64,000 bases of DNA from JADGRA01 sp052143535 (GTDB lineage Bacteria; Myxococcota; Myxococcia; Myxococcales; Myxococcaceae): contig JBKQSS010000056.1 of the NCBI GenBank assembly GCA_052143535.1, positions 186,001 to 250,000 of the forward strand, given 5' to 3'. The position numbers and the translations under genes are program-made. Below are positions 16,293 through 24,614 of the stretch, piece by piece (the first letter of the stretch is position 1; every line of letters begins with the position of its first letter). The notes beneath the pieces are model-generated. The model was not told the origin of the DNA. It was given only the letters and a program-made list of their open reading frames with translations, and ran no database searches.

Positions 16293-16871
16293 TCAGGGCT
16301 TCGGGAGAACCTGCTCCAGCTTCTGCGTCAGCGCGGCGCCAGTCGGGTCGGTCTTGCTGTCGAAGTGCTCGACCACCGTCCCGTCCGTGCCGACTAAGAA
16401 TTTGTTGAAGTTCCAGGTGATGGCTCCGCCCTGCTTTCCCGGGAGGCCGGTGAGGTACTTGTAGAGGGGCGCGGCGGAGTCTCCCTTGACGTCGATTTTT
16501 TCGAAGAGGGGAAACGTCGTCTTGTATTTGAGCTCGCAGAACTTCTTGATTTCGGCGTTGCTCCCCGGCTCCTGGCCGCCAAAATCGTTCGACGGAAAGG
16601 CCAGCACTACCAGGCCCTGGCTCTTGTACTTCTCGTACAGGGACTCCAGCCCGGCGTACTGCGGGGTATAGCCACACTGCGAGGCAGTGTTGACGATGAG
16701 CAGCACCTTGCCCTTGTACTCTGCCAGCGAGGCTTCTTTGCCATCGATGGTCTTCACCTTGAAGTCGTACACGGACACGGGAACTCCTTGGGCAGGCGCC
16801 TCACCAGCGAAGGCGGTGGACAGCACGAGCGGGAAGGCGAGGACAAAAGGACTGAGGAGCCGCGAACGCAT
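16293..16871 (-). CDS. Exported glutathione peroxidase family protein
   Basis: 192 residues. Signal peptide (RLLSPFVLAFPLVLSTAFA), then a thioredoxin-fold Gpx domain. The tetrad is readable: Cys in NTASQCGYTP, Gln in NDFGGQEPGS, Trp and Asn in TWNFNKFLV. A cysteine, not selenocysteine, is used, and PSNDFGGQEPG is the family signature. It should reduce peroxides with a thiol donor, probably thioredoxin-like in bacteria, here in the periplasm. Start ATG 16871, with GGAG 9 bases upstream; the open frame to 16973 is not needed. Confidence 0.94.
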   Translation of the reverse strand: MRSRLLSPFVLAFPLVLSTAFAGEAPAQGVPVSVYDFKVKTIDGKEASLAEYKGKVLLIVNTASQCGYTPQYAGLESLYEKYKSQGLVVLAFPSNDFGGQEPGSNAEIKKFCELKYKTTFPLFEKIDVKGDSAAPLYKYLTGLPGKQGGAITWNFNKFLVGTDGTVVEHFDSKTDPTGAALTQKLEQVLPKP

Positions 16872-16901
16872 TCTACAATTCTCCAGTGAAGGGACCAGTC
16901 G

Positions 16902-17354
16902 GTGACGAAAGGAGGACTGCTGAGTAACCCAAACCCAAGCCCAATGCCCCTCTTTCAGGCATCGCTGGCCCACCGGCGGCCCTGGCCCCTGACTGTGCTG
17001 TGTCTGAGCGGAGGCCTGGCGGTGGGCTTCAGCTGGTGGCTCGCGCTGATGGGTAATGCAGCGCGGGCCTTTGGCCCTGGCTACTGGGCCTACCTGGCAG
17101 CCACCAGCACGGCGTTGGCGGCGGCGCTGTGGGGCCTATGGCACCTCAGGCGCTGGGCGCTGTGGGCCTTCCCGGCCGCGCTGCTACTCGACAGCCTCGT
17201 ACTGGCAGCAATGGGGGAGCTGCGTCCCGCCGCCGTCGCGCTCCAGGCAGCGCTGGTCGCCCTGGTCCTCGGACACTTCCGCGCTTTCGCACGGACGCCA
17301 GACGAGCAGCGCCAGGGCGGGCCACAGTCGCCGCGGCCCACCGGCGCCGTTTAG
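16902..17354 (+). CDS. Small four-helix membrane protein, hypothetical
   Basis: 150 residues with about four hydrophobic helices (~30-50, 60-82, 85-105, 108-128) and a short polar tail. No family recognised. GTG 16902 is preferred because GAAGGGA lies 7-8 bases upstream; ATG 16944 is an alternative with no usable ribosome site. It is divergent from the peroxidase gene and its stop codon overlaps the stop of the opposite-strand gene at TTAG (17351-17354). Confidence 0.62.
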   Translation: MTKGGLLSNPNPSPMPLFQASLAHRRPWPLTVLCLSGGLAVGFSWWLALMGNAARAFGPGYWAYLAATSTALAAALWGLWHLRRWALWAFPAALLLDSLVLAAMGELRPAAVALQAALVALVLGHFRAFARTPDEQRQGGPQSPRPTGAV

Positions 17355-17863
17355 TCGCCCTTCTCCGAGGTGAGGTAGCCGAGAATGACTTCGTCGAGTG
17401 ACTTCTCGGACACCAGGTCCTCGCCAAAGAGCGTCTCGGCGGCGGTTGGCTCGAGCGGCGCCAGCTCTAACAGGGGGATGGGGAGGGGGGATTTGGTGGC
17501 CGCCGGCGGCGGAGGCGCGCCAGCTGGGGCCTTCGGGACGTCGTCGGCGAGCTGGCCCGGCTGGTAGGCCCGGGCCGCGTTCGCGTTCTCCGTGCCGTCG
17601 TAAACACCAGCTCGGACGTTGCGCAGCATTTCCTTGTGCTGCTCCTCCATTCGGCTACGCACCTGCTCGGCCAAATTGGGAGCGTCGAGCAGCTCGGCGT
17701 ACGACGTCTTCTTCTGAGCGAGGATGTTTCCACCGACGTACAGCAGCGTCACGATGGTGGGGTTGTTGACCCCAGAGTCCTCGGTCTGCACATGGAAGAC
17801 CCGCTGGCGGTGGGTGATGTTGTGGTTGAAGCCGGAGACGGCTCGGTCGAAGGTTCTGGCCAT
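17351..17863 (-). CDS. Conserved hypothetical protein with FHVQTED motif
   Basis: 170 residues. The N-terminal ~95 residues (FNHNITHRQRVFHVQTEDSG, TIVTLLYVGGNILAQKKTSY) match a family I recall as widespread and uncharacterised in delta-proteobacteria and myxobacteria. The middle is a Pro/Ala linker (~105-135), and the C-terminus LFGEDLVSEKSLDEVILGYL looks like a short interaction peptide. No signal or membrane segment, so it is cytoplasmic. Start: ATG 17863; the frame extends to 17899. Confidence 0.75.
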   Translation of the reverse strand: MARTFDRAVSGFNHNITHRQRVFHVQTEDSGVNNPTIVTLLYVGGNILAQKKTSYAELLDAPNLAEQVRSRMEEQHKEMLRNVRAGVYDGTENANAARAYQPGQLADDVPKAPAGAPPPPAATKSPLPIPLLELAPLEPTAAETLFGEDLVSEKSLDEVILGYLTSEKGD

Positions 17864-17959
17864 CCGGGCGGGCGCACTCAGGCGCAGACAACCGTCCACG
17901 GTAGCAACGGCCTCGCGCCGGGCGCAAGAAACTGGGAGGAATTCCTCGAATTGCTCGGG

Positions 17960-18583
17960 CTACCGGGCCGCGGTGGGGACCTCGATGGCGAGAGCCGCCG
18001 CATCCTCGGGCGTATTCACACTCAGGACGGCGCGGCCCTCCGGGTCCACCCGAAGTAGCGCCTCTTTGGGAAGCAGCGCGGTGCGCACCCTGTGCCACAG
18101 GTCGCGAAAGGAAGGGCTGTCTGCCAGGGCCGCTCCCCAGCTGGGCGCGAGCGACGCGCGGTAGCAGGCCAAAAGGGGCTCAAGCCGTCCGTCCACCTCG
18201 AAGCCGACGGCATCCACCGTCTCGCTCCGCTCGCCGAGCAGCAGCTCGACGACCCCCGCGGTGACGAAAGGCATGTCGGTCGCCACCACCAGCACCCAAG
18301 GCGTGTGCGCGTGGAGCAGCGCAGCGTGCACCCCTCCCGGTGCGCCGCGGCCAGCAATGACGTCAGGCACCGACCGCACTTTAAAGCCTGCGTAGGCCGC
18401 CGGCTCCGAGGTCACCAGCAGCGTCTCGGCAAAACGGGGAGCGAGCGCAAGCAAGTGGGCCAACACCGGTCGTCCTTCACGCCGCAGCAGTCCCTTGGGG
18501 ATGCCCCCCAGCCGGCGCCCCCGTCCCCCGGCCAGAATGGCCAGGGTGACATCCAGCTGCGCGGTGTCCCTGGCTTCCCGCAC
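17960..18583 (-). CDS. mobA: Molybdenum cofactor guanylyltransferase MobA-like
   Basis: 207 residues. Nucleotidyltransferase signature LAGGRGRRLGGIPKGLL at the N-terminus, with the expected Lys, and VVATDMPFVTAGVVELL as the metal-binding region. MobA transfers GMP to molybdopterin to make the bis-MGD cofactor. The GTG start at 18583 has GGGGAGG 9 bases upstream, which decides against the long in-frame extension to 18838. fdhD, which serves bis-MGD formate dehydrogenases, is ~1.1 kb away, supporting the call. Another NTP transferase role is possible. Confidence 0.82.
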   Translation of the reverse strand: MREARDTAQLDVTLAILAGGRGRRLGGIPKGLLRREGRPVLAHLLALAPRFAETLLVTSEPAAYAGFKVRSVPDVIAGRGAPGGVHAALLHAHTPWVLVVATDMPFVTAGVVELLLGERSETVDAVGFEVDGRLEPLLACYRASLAPSWGAALADSPSFRDLWHRVRTALLPKEALLRVDPEGRAVLSVNTPEDAAALAIEVPTAAR

Positions 18584-18656
18584 GCTTGTGGCCCTCCCCG
18601 GGGGGGCTAGCGCCTCTTGAGGTGGGAGGCGGTCGGCCGCTGCTTTGCGCGCCGAG

Positions 18657-19625
18657 TCACGCCCCCACCTTGTTGGCAACCACCTTGGCCAGTTCGAGGA
18701 CCTCCACTGGCACGGCGATGACGACGGTGTTCGCCACCGAGGACCCGAGTCCATCCAGCGTCTGCAGGGTGCGCAACTGCATGGCACCAACGCTGCGGGA
18801 CATGGTGTCCGCCGCCTGCGCCAGGTTGACAGCTGCATCGCGGTCGCCCTCGGCCTTGGTGATGGTGGCCCGCTTCTCCCGCTCGGCCGAGGCCTGTCGG
18901 GACATCATCCGCTTGAGGTCCTCAGGCATGTTGATGTCCAGCAGCCGAATCGAGTCGACGTGGATGCCCCAGGCGCTTGCCCTGCTCTCCACCACCTCGG
19001 CAATCTTCGCCTGAATTTGGTCTCGCTCGCTGAGCAACTCGTCCAGCGTCATGCTGCCGATGACGTCGCGAAGCGAGGCTTGGGCATACTGGGAGATGGC
19101 GTAGCGGTAGTCCTGGACGGTGATGATGGCGCGCTCTGGGTCCTTCACCATGAAGAAGATGACGCCGTCGACCTGCACCGGAACGTTGTCGCGGGTGATG
19201 ACTTGCTGGTGGGGCACGTCCAAGGTGAGCAGCCTCGTGTCCACGAAGCGCACGTTGTCGAAGACCGGGAAGACGAGCATCACTCCCGGGCCTTTGAGTC
19301 CATGGTAGCGGCCCAACCGCAGCACGACGCCCCGCTCCCACTGTGCCGCGATGCGGATGATGCGGCTCGCCCAAGCTGCCACCAACAGGGCCAGGACGCT
19401 TCCCAACGGGAGGGCCAGCCCCGCGCCGACGACGCCTCCCGAACCGAGACCAATCCCTGCGGCCAGGGCGGTGCCCAGCGCCCACATCAGAAGGAAGACC
19501 ACCAGCCGCAACGGGCGCCCGAGCGAGACGTGCTCGAAGGTGGGACGGGCGTAAGCGCGGTCCGCTTGGACCGCGCGCGCCTCCTGCATCAACTCCTTCG
19601 CCTCGGCGGAGATACGCGGCACCAT
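18657..19625 (-). CDS. Slipin / stomatin-like SPFH (band 7) protein
   Basis: 322 residues. Two hydrophobic N-terminal segments (~45-65, 70-90) and an SPFH domain (~95-260) with WERGVVLRLGRYHGLKGPGV, VDGVIFFMVKDPERA and LRDVIGSMTLDELLSERD. The C-terminal helix RMMSRQASAEREKRATITKAEGD is the stomatin oligomerisation region. Slipins scaffold membrane microdomains; a partner NfeD-type gene is not present. ATG 19625 is chosen over ATG 19655 because AAGGAGG lies 8 bases before it. Likely co-transcribed with mobA. Confidence 0.93.
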   Translation of the reverse strand: MVPRISAEAKELMQEARAVQADRAYARPTFEHVSLGRPLRLVVFLLMWALGTALAAGIGLGSGGVVGAGLALPLGSVLALLVAAWASRIIRIAAQWERGVVLRLGRYHGLKGPGVMLVFPVFDNVRFVDTRLLTLDVPHQQVITRDNVPVQVDGVIFFMVKDPERAIITVQDYRYAISQYAQASLRDVIGSMTLDELLSERDQIQAKIAEVVESRASAWGIHVDSIRLLDINMPEDLKRMMSRQASAEREKRATITKAEGDRDAAVNLAQAADTMSRSVGAMQLRTLQTLDGLGSSVANTVVIAVPVEVLELAKVVANKVGA

Positions 19626-19695
19626 GCTGGAAGCCTCCTTCAGGCCGCCAAGCATCGCATGCCGGCCGAGGAGGGGTTAGCCTGGAGACACGTCC

Positions 19696-20544
19696 ATGTC
19701 GAAACCCGGAATGGCGGAGCGGCCAGTGCGCCGCATCCAGGCGGGCAACCTCGCGTCGGTCGTCACTGACGCGGTGGCCATCGAGGAGCCCCTCGAAATT
19801 CGCGTGGCCGGCGACGCGGTGGCCATCACCATGCGTACCCCGGGGGCGGACGCCCAGCTGGCCGCGGGCTTTCTTTTCGCCGAAGGCATCATCCGGAGCC
19901 TGGACGACCTCGGAACGCTCAGCCACTGCGGCCGGGTGGATGAGGAGGGCTATGGCAACGTGCTCGACGTCATCCCCGCACCCGGTGTGCAGCTCGACTT
20001 GGAGCGCGTTCAGGCCACTCGCCGAGGCACCCTCACCACCGCCGCCTGCGGTGTGTGCGGACGACGCAGCGTCGATGACTTGCTGGCGCTGGTCAAAAGC
20101 CTCCCGGTGGTGGAGCGAATTCCGCGGCCGCTGGTGGCCAGGGCGCCCGAACTGTTGCGCGCCGCTCAGGGCACCTTCAGCCAAACCGGCGGGACGCACG
20201 CCGCGGCGATTCTCGGCGCCGACGGCAGCACGCTCGCCGTTCATGAGGACGTGGGGCGCCACAACGCCGTGGACAAAGTGGTGGGGACGCTGCTGCTGCA
20301 GGCGCGTCTGGGAAACCCACGTTCGCCGGTCGCTACTGTGCCCCCGGCGGTGCTGGTGGTGAGCGGCCGGTCCAGTTTCGAGATGGTACAAAAGGCAGCG
20401 GTGGCGAGGATTCCCGTCCTGGCCAGTGTCGGTGCCGCAAGCACGCTGGCCATCGACTTGGCACAACGGGCCGGAATCACCCTCGCGGCCTTTGTCCGCA
20501 GCGGGACCTTCAACGTCTACACCCACCCGGAACGGCTCGAGTAG
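19696..20544 (+). CDS. fdhD: Formate dehydrogenase accessory sulfurtransferase FdhD
   Basis: 282 residues. Conserved ACGVCGRRS carries the CxxC that passes sulfur from the IscS desulfurase to the Mo-bisMGD cofactor. FSQTGGTHAAAI and HEDVGRHNAVDKVVG are further family signatures. GGAG lies 8 bases before ATG 19696. Together with mobA it implies a molybdenum-dependent formate dehydrogenase encoded elsewhere. Divergent from the slipin gene across 70 bases. Confidence 0.95.
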   Translation: MSKPGMAERPVRRIQAGNLASVVTDAVAIEEPLEIRVAGDAVAITMRTPGADAQLAAGFLFAEGIIRSLDDLGTLSHCGRVDEEGYGNVLDVIPAPGVQLDLERVQATRRGTLTTAACGVCGRRSVDDLLALVKSLPVVERIPRPLVARAPELLRAAQGTFSQTGGTHAAAILGADGSTLAVHEDVGRHNAVDKVVGTLLLQARLGNPRSPVATVPPAVLVVSGRSSFEMVQKAAVARIPVLASVGAASTLAIDLAQRAGITLAAFVRSGTFNVYTHPERLE

Positions 20545-20554
20545 TGCACGCCGT

Positions 20555-21370
20555 CTAGCCGAGCGCCAAGTCGACCTGCTCCGCCGCCGAAACGGCCGTC
20601 CCGAGGAAGCGGGCGCTCACCTCGATGAAACGGTCGGGAACGTCGGTGACGTAGAAGCGCTCGGTGCGCTCGCCCGGTCCGGCGGCGGTGGCCTCGCCCG
20701 CGGCAAGCACCTCGGCCACGGCGTTGGCGGTCGCGTCACCGGAGTCCACCAGGGTGACGTCGGCGCCAAGCACTTCCTGGAGGACGGCCCGCAAGAGCGG
20801 GTAGTGAGTACAGCCGAGGACGACGGTGTCCATGCCCTGGCCGAGCAAGGGCCCGAGGTAGCTGCGGGCGACCAGCCGCGGGACGTCTCCGGCGAGCCAC
20901 CCTTCCTCGGCCAGCGGGACAAACAGGGGGCAGGCCTTGGCGTGCACGGTGAGCCCGGCGCGCTCGGCGGCCAGGGCGCGCTGGTAGGCGCCGGAACGAA
21001 TGGTGCCCGGCGTCCCGAGGACGCCCACCACCCCGGAGCGCGTTTGTGCCGCGGCCACTCGGGCGCCCGGCTCGATGACACCCACCACCGGGATGCCCAA
21101 GGCAGCCCGCAGCGCCGGGAGCGCCACCGCCGAAGCGGTGTTGCAAGCGACGACCAACAGCTTCACGTCGCGGGAGGTGAGAAAGCCGGCGTTGAGCTGT
21201 GCGTAGCGGGTCACGACCCCCGCGCTCTTGGTGCCGTAGGGGACACGGGCTGTGTCCCCCAGGTAGATAATGGATTCGGCCGGCAGGCGCGCCCGGAGCG
21301 AGCGGAGCACCGTCAGGCCACCCACACCTGAGTCAAAGACACCGAGCGGTCGACGGTCTACGGAGGCCAT
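20555..21370 (-). CDS. murI: Glutamate racemase
   Basis: 271 residues. It makes D-glutamate for peptidoglycan. Motifs: FDSGVGGLTVL (Asp13-Ser14), first catalytic cysteine in VACNTASAV (Cys76), second in LGCTHYPLL, and YLGDTARVPYG. The family-typical start is ATG 21370 (MASVDRRPLGVFDSG); GGAGG sits unusually close to it, and GTG 21391 in frame is an alternative. Convergent with fdhD, with 10 bases between stops. Confidence 0.96.
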   Translation of the reverse strand: MASVDRRPLGVFDSGVGGLTVLRSLRARLPAESIIYLGDTARVPYGTKSAGVVTRYAQLNAGFLTSRDVKLLVVACNTASAVALPALRAALGIPVVGVIEPGARVAAAQTRSGVVGVLGTPGTIRSGAYQRALAAERAGLTVHAKACPLFVPLAEEGWLAGDVPRLVARSYLGPLLGQGMDTVVLGCTHYPLLRAVLQEVLGADVTLVDSGDATANAVAEVLAAGEATAAGPGERTERFYVTDVPDRFIEVSARFLGTAVSAAEQVDLALG

Positions 21371-21405
21371 TCCTCCGCCCTGCCCTAACACGAAGTGCGC
21401 CGCTT

Positions 21406-22488
21406 TTAGTGGAGCGGGACGGCCACCACGGTGGCTGAGGTGCCGTCGTAGAAGGAACCGGGCTGAATGGTCACCACCGGAACCACGCCCGAGAAGAGGA
21501 CGGGCGAGGGAGGCGCCCCGAGGGCGTCGACGCTGAGCGCGTAGGGGACACCCGCCGCGCCGCCGGTGGGGATGGCCGGCAACCGCTTGAAGGGCGCCAC
21601 CGCCGTGGCGCAGGGCCAGCCGGTGACGCTGTAACCGGAGCTCCCCGCGCCAGAGAAACCAACCGTGACCGACGTCACACCTCCGGTGGTGCAGGCGGTG
21701 GGGTCCGGGTACGTCCAGGCGACGCCAATACCACCCACTTGCCAGGCGAAGGTGAAGCTCTGGGAGGTGGGGTTGTCGGCGGTGATGGTGACGGTGACCG
21801 GCTGGGTCTGCGCGAAGGAATAGGACAGTCCGGCCTGGTAGGCGGTCAGTTGCAGGCTGTGCGGACCGGGCGTCAAGGCCGGCGTTGTCACCTGCCCTCC
21901 CGCTGCGCCCTGGCTACACTCATAGGTTTGAGCCGACGTGGTTGCGCCGTCGACGTAGAGCGCAACCGAGTCCATTCGGTCGGGGTCGGAATTCCCGGAG
22001 CCGGTGCACGGCGGGTAGTAGCTCCCGACTGCAGGCGCAAAGCCCCAGGAGAGGTAGGCGACAGCGTTGCTGGCGCCGGCCGGCTGCATGTCGATGACGA
22101 TGGAGGTGGTCTGGTTGGCGAGCACGGTGGCGGTCCCACTTCCGCTCCAGATGGTGTTCCCGTTCACGTCCAGACCGACGAGATTCACGAGGTAATTTCC
22201 GGGCGCATAGCTGTAGATGACGAGCTGGCCCGGTGGGTTCCCGACCGGACAGGGAAAGGTGTTGGGGTAGATGGGCGTCGAATCGCTGGGGACGCTGACG
22301 CGGACCCGCACCACGGCCGGCGTTTGGGCGCAGCCGCTGCCGGCGAAAGTCCAACTGACGGCGATGTTTCCTGGGTACCCGCCCGGGTACCCGGGGTTGT
22401 AGGGCGGGTAGTAATAGCCGGTGCAGCCTGCGGCCAGGGTGGCGACGAGTGGGACCAGGGCGAGACGGGCGAGAGCAGGAAAACGCAT
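21406..22488 (-). CDS. Lipoprotein with three tandem beta-sandwich-like modules
   Basis: 360 residues from ATG 22488 with GAGGGG upstream. Lipoprotein signal ALVPLVATLAAGC, a Tyr/Pro/Gly linker, then three modules of ~95-115 residues. Each begins with a Trp strand (VSWTFAGSGC, LSWGFAPAVG, VAWTYPDPTAC) and contains its own pair of cysteines, suggesting a repeated disulfide-bonded Ig-like fold. Low charge and Thr/Ser/Gly-rich strands fit a surface or outer-membrane lipoprotein. No family recognised; function unknown. Confidence 0.75.
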   Translation of the reverse strand: MRFPALARLALVPLVATLAAGCTGYYYPPYNPGYPGGYPGNIAVSWTFAGSGCAQTPAVVRVRVSVPSDSTPIYPNTFPCPVGNPPGQLVIYSYAPGNYLVNLVGLDVNGNTIWSGSGTATVLANQTTSIVIDMQPAGASNAVAYLSWGFAPAVGSYYPPCTGSGNSDPDRMDSVALYVDGATTSAQTYECSQGAAGGQVTTPALTPGPHSLQLTAYQAGLSYSFAQTQPVTVTITADNPTSQSFTFAWQVGGIGVAWTYPDPTACTTGGVTSVTVGFSGAGSSGYSVTGWPCATAVAPFKRLPAIPTGGAAGVPYALSVDALGAPPSPVLFSGVVPVVTIQPGSFYDGTSATVVAVPLH

Positions 22489-22627
22489 GAGACCCCTCAA
22501 ATTCTAACGGCCTTCAACCGACCAGAACAGTGGCAGACGAGAGGAAGGGGTCCGGTATTCAGAGACGGCCAGCCTGCGCTCCTTGCTGGCCGGCGCTGGC
22601 CGCTGCCCAAAAGCCGCGGTCGAGTGT

Positions 22628-22656
22628 TTGACCGTCCCCAGGACTGCTGCTAGCCC
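22628..22656 (+). promoter_or_regulatory. Possible promoter of the tol operon
   Basis: TTGACC (22628-22633) and TAGCCC (22651-22656) are 17 bases apart. Transcription would begin about 4 bases before the ATG at 22667, where no Shine-Dalgarno is seen, so tolQ may be leaderless. Confidence 0.3.
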
Positions 22657-22666
22657 CTTGCTGGTG

Positions 22667-23371
22667 ATGCCTCTGGTCCCCCTCGTGGTCGCGGCAATCA
22701 ACTACCTGGACCTCGTCGAGAGGAGCTCGGCCATCGAGATTGCCGTGCTGCTTCTTCTGGTGGTGGTCTCGGTGGTGTCCTGGGCGCTCATCGCTTTGAA
22801 GAGCCGTCAGCTCTCTCGAGCGCGGGCCCAGTCGGTCACCTTCCTCGACACTTTCTGGAAGGCCAGCCGGCTGGATGCCATTTACCAATCGGCCCGAGGG
22901 CTCGACTCCTCGCCCCTCTCCAAGGTCTTCTGTGCCGGGTACGAGGAGCTCTCGAAGCTGGCCCAAGCCAAGGACCCCGACGCGGGCCCCATGTCGGAGC
23001 GCCTGGGAGGCATCGAGAATGTCGAGCGCGCGCTCAACCGGGCTTCCTCTTCGCAGATTACCGAGCTCGAATCTCGGGTCAGTTTTCTCGGGACAGTGGG
23101 GGCGACGGCGCCCTTCGTTGGCCTGTTTGGCACGGTGATGGGCATCCTTGGCGCCTTCAACGAGATTGCCGAAAAGGGCAACGCCAGCCTGTCCACCGTC
23201 GCCGCGCCCATTGGCAACGCGCTCTTCGCCACCGCGGCCGGGTTATTCGCCGCCATCCCCGCGGTGGTGGCCTACAACGCCTTCGTCAGTCGAATCCGAG
23301 TCTTCGACGTGGAAATGGCAAACTTTTCCTCGGACTTTCTGAACATCGTGAAGCGCCACTTCTTCAAATGA
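22667..23371 (+). CDS. tolQ: TolQ/ExbB-type proton channel subunit
   Basis: 234 residues with three membrane helices (~23-45, ~140-165, ~180-205). The MotA/TolQ/ExbB region is clear: FLGTVGATAPFVGLFGTVMG and LFATAAGLFAAIPAVVAYNAF. With TolR it forms the proton-driven stator that energises TolA and keeps the outer membrane attached during division. ATG 22667 opens the family-typical NYLDLVERSSAIEI start; the frame is open to 22583. First gene of tolQRAB-fhs. Confidence 0.93.
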   Translation: MPLVPLVVAAINYLDLVERSSAIEIAVLLLLVVVSVVSWALIALKSRQLSRARAQSVTFLDTFWKASRLDAIYQSARGLDSSPLSKVFCAGYEELSKLAQAKDPDAGPMSERLGGIENVERALNRASSSQITELESRVSFLGTVGATAPFVGLFGTVMGILGAFNEIAEKGNASLSTVAAPIGNALFATAAGLFAAIPAVVAYNAFVSRIRVFDVEMANFSSDFLNIVKRHFFK

Positions 23372-23390
23372 CTGGAGCGTCCAGCACACC

Positions 23391-23831
23391 ATGGCGATGA
23401 GTGGAGGCCGCGGCGCTCCGGGCCGCACCACGATGAGCGAAATCAACGTCACCCCGATGGTGGACGTGATGCTGGTGCTGTTGGTCATCTTCATGGTCAC
23501 CGCGCCGCTCATCCAGCAAGGCGTGAAGGTGAACCTTCCAGATGCGCGGGCCCAACCGGTGGAGGCCACGGAGAAGCGCTTGGTGCTGAGCGTCGACCGC
23601 GAAGGGCACACTTACATCGGCGATACAGAGGTCCCGACGGACCAGCTCGAGGAGAAGCTGCGGGCCAACGCTAAGGCGCAGGCGGACAAGGAGATTTACC
23701 TCCACGCCGACCGGGACGTTCCTTACGGAGCGGTGGTAGAGGTGATGGCGGCTGCCCAGCGGGCCGGCATCCCTGCGGTGGGGATGATTACCGACCCGGC
23801 CGGCGCTCCCCGGAAGAAGGACCGACGGTAA
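23391..23831 (+). CDS. tolR: TolR/ExbD-type biopolymer transport protein
   Basis: 146 residues. One membrane helix in EINVTPMVDVMLVLLVIFMV with the proton-relay Asp in VDV, then a periplasmic domain with LVLSVDREGHTYIGD and EIYLHADRDVPYG. It partners TolQ and begins 19 bases after its stop. The Gly/Arg leader before the helix is slightly longer than usual. Confidence 0.95.
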   Translation: MAMSGGRGAPGRTTMSEINVTPMVDVMLVLLVIFMVTAPLIQQGVKVNLPDARAQPVEATEKRLVLSVDREGHTYIGDTEVPTDQLEEKLRANAKAQADKEIYLHADRDVPYGAVVEVMAAAQRAGIPAVGMITDPAGAPRKKDRR

Positions 23832-23859
23832 GCGGTTGCAGTGCGCGGGAACGGATGAC

Positions 23860-24600
23860 GTGAGCGCAGCCTCGCCCAGCAGTCTTCTCAGCGCACCGCC
23901 CCAGCCCCTGGGCCGCTTCCTCTTGCCGTCACTGCTGGTGCACGCGCTTCTCTTCGGGCTGGTGCTGGGCTATGGCGCTCTCACCGCCCGACCGATGCTG
24001 GACCTCGACCAGAAGCCGATTCGCGCAACTCTGGTCAGGCAGGGCACGCCACGGGACGAGAAGCTGCTTCCCAGGATTGAGGAGCCGCCCCCGCCGCCGA
24101 AGGAGCAAGCCTCTGCTCCCGCGCCCGCCCCCCTTCCAGCCGTCGTCCCTGCCCCCCCCGCGGCTCCGGCCAAGACCAAGGCCCCCGGGGAGAAAACCGG
24201 CGATGACCGGCAGAAGCTGCTTGGGGCTTTCGACCGGCTCAGCAAGTCCAAGAGGCCCCCGGAGACCTCCGGCGCCTTGGACGGCGATGTTTCCGGGGAT
24301 TCCGCCGAGGCCGAGGGGGAGCGCTACTACGGCCAGCTCAGCGTGCAGGTGAAGCGCTTCTATGACGTCTCTGAGACCATCCCCGATGAGGAACGGATTC
24401 GGCTCGTCGCACAGGTGGCCCTCTTCATCGACCCCAGCGGCCAGCTCGCCCGCTTCCGGCTTGTGAAGTCGAGCGGGAATGACCTCTTCGACGGTGCCGT
24501 CCTGGGAGCTGTGAAGCGCGCGGCTCCCTTCGCGCCGCCCCCGGGCCACCTTCGCAACGCGCTCCAGAAGTACGGAATCGTGCTTCAGTTCCGTCCCTGA
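23860..24600 (+). CDS. tolA: TolA/TonB-type energy transducer
   Basis: 246 residues from GTG 23860 (TTG 23836 also possible). N-terminal membrane helix (FLLPSLLVHALLFGLVLGYG), a Pro/Ala/Lys-rich periplasmic stretch (~80-120, EEPPPPPKEQ) and a C-terminal TonB fold (~165-246) with YYGQLSVQVKRFYDV, VALFIDPSGQLARFRLVKSSG and LFDGAVLGAVKRAAPF. It carries force from TolQR to outer-membrane partners. The spacer is far shorter than the long helical rod of E. coli TolA, so a TonB-like reach is likely. Confidence 0.85.
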   Translation: MSAASPSSLLSAPPQPLGRFLLPSLLVHALLFGLVLGYGALTARPMLDLDQKPIRATLVRQGTPRDEKLLPRIEEPPPPPKEQASAPAPAPLPAVVPAPPAAPAKTKAPGEKTGDDRQKLLGAFDRLSKSKRPPETSGALDGDVSGDSAEAEGERYYGQLSVQVKRFYDVSETIPDEERIRLVAQVALFIDPSGQLARFRLVKSSGNDLFDGAVLGAVKRAAPFAPPPGHLRNALQKYGIVLQFRP

Positions 24601-24614
24601 AGGAGACTCCAGCC

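Noticed and set aside
18922..20526. 534-codon minus-strand frame over slipin and fdhD
   Set aside because: Opposes fdhD and lies out of frame with the slipin; no recognisable protein.
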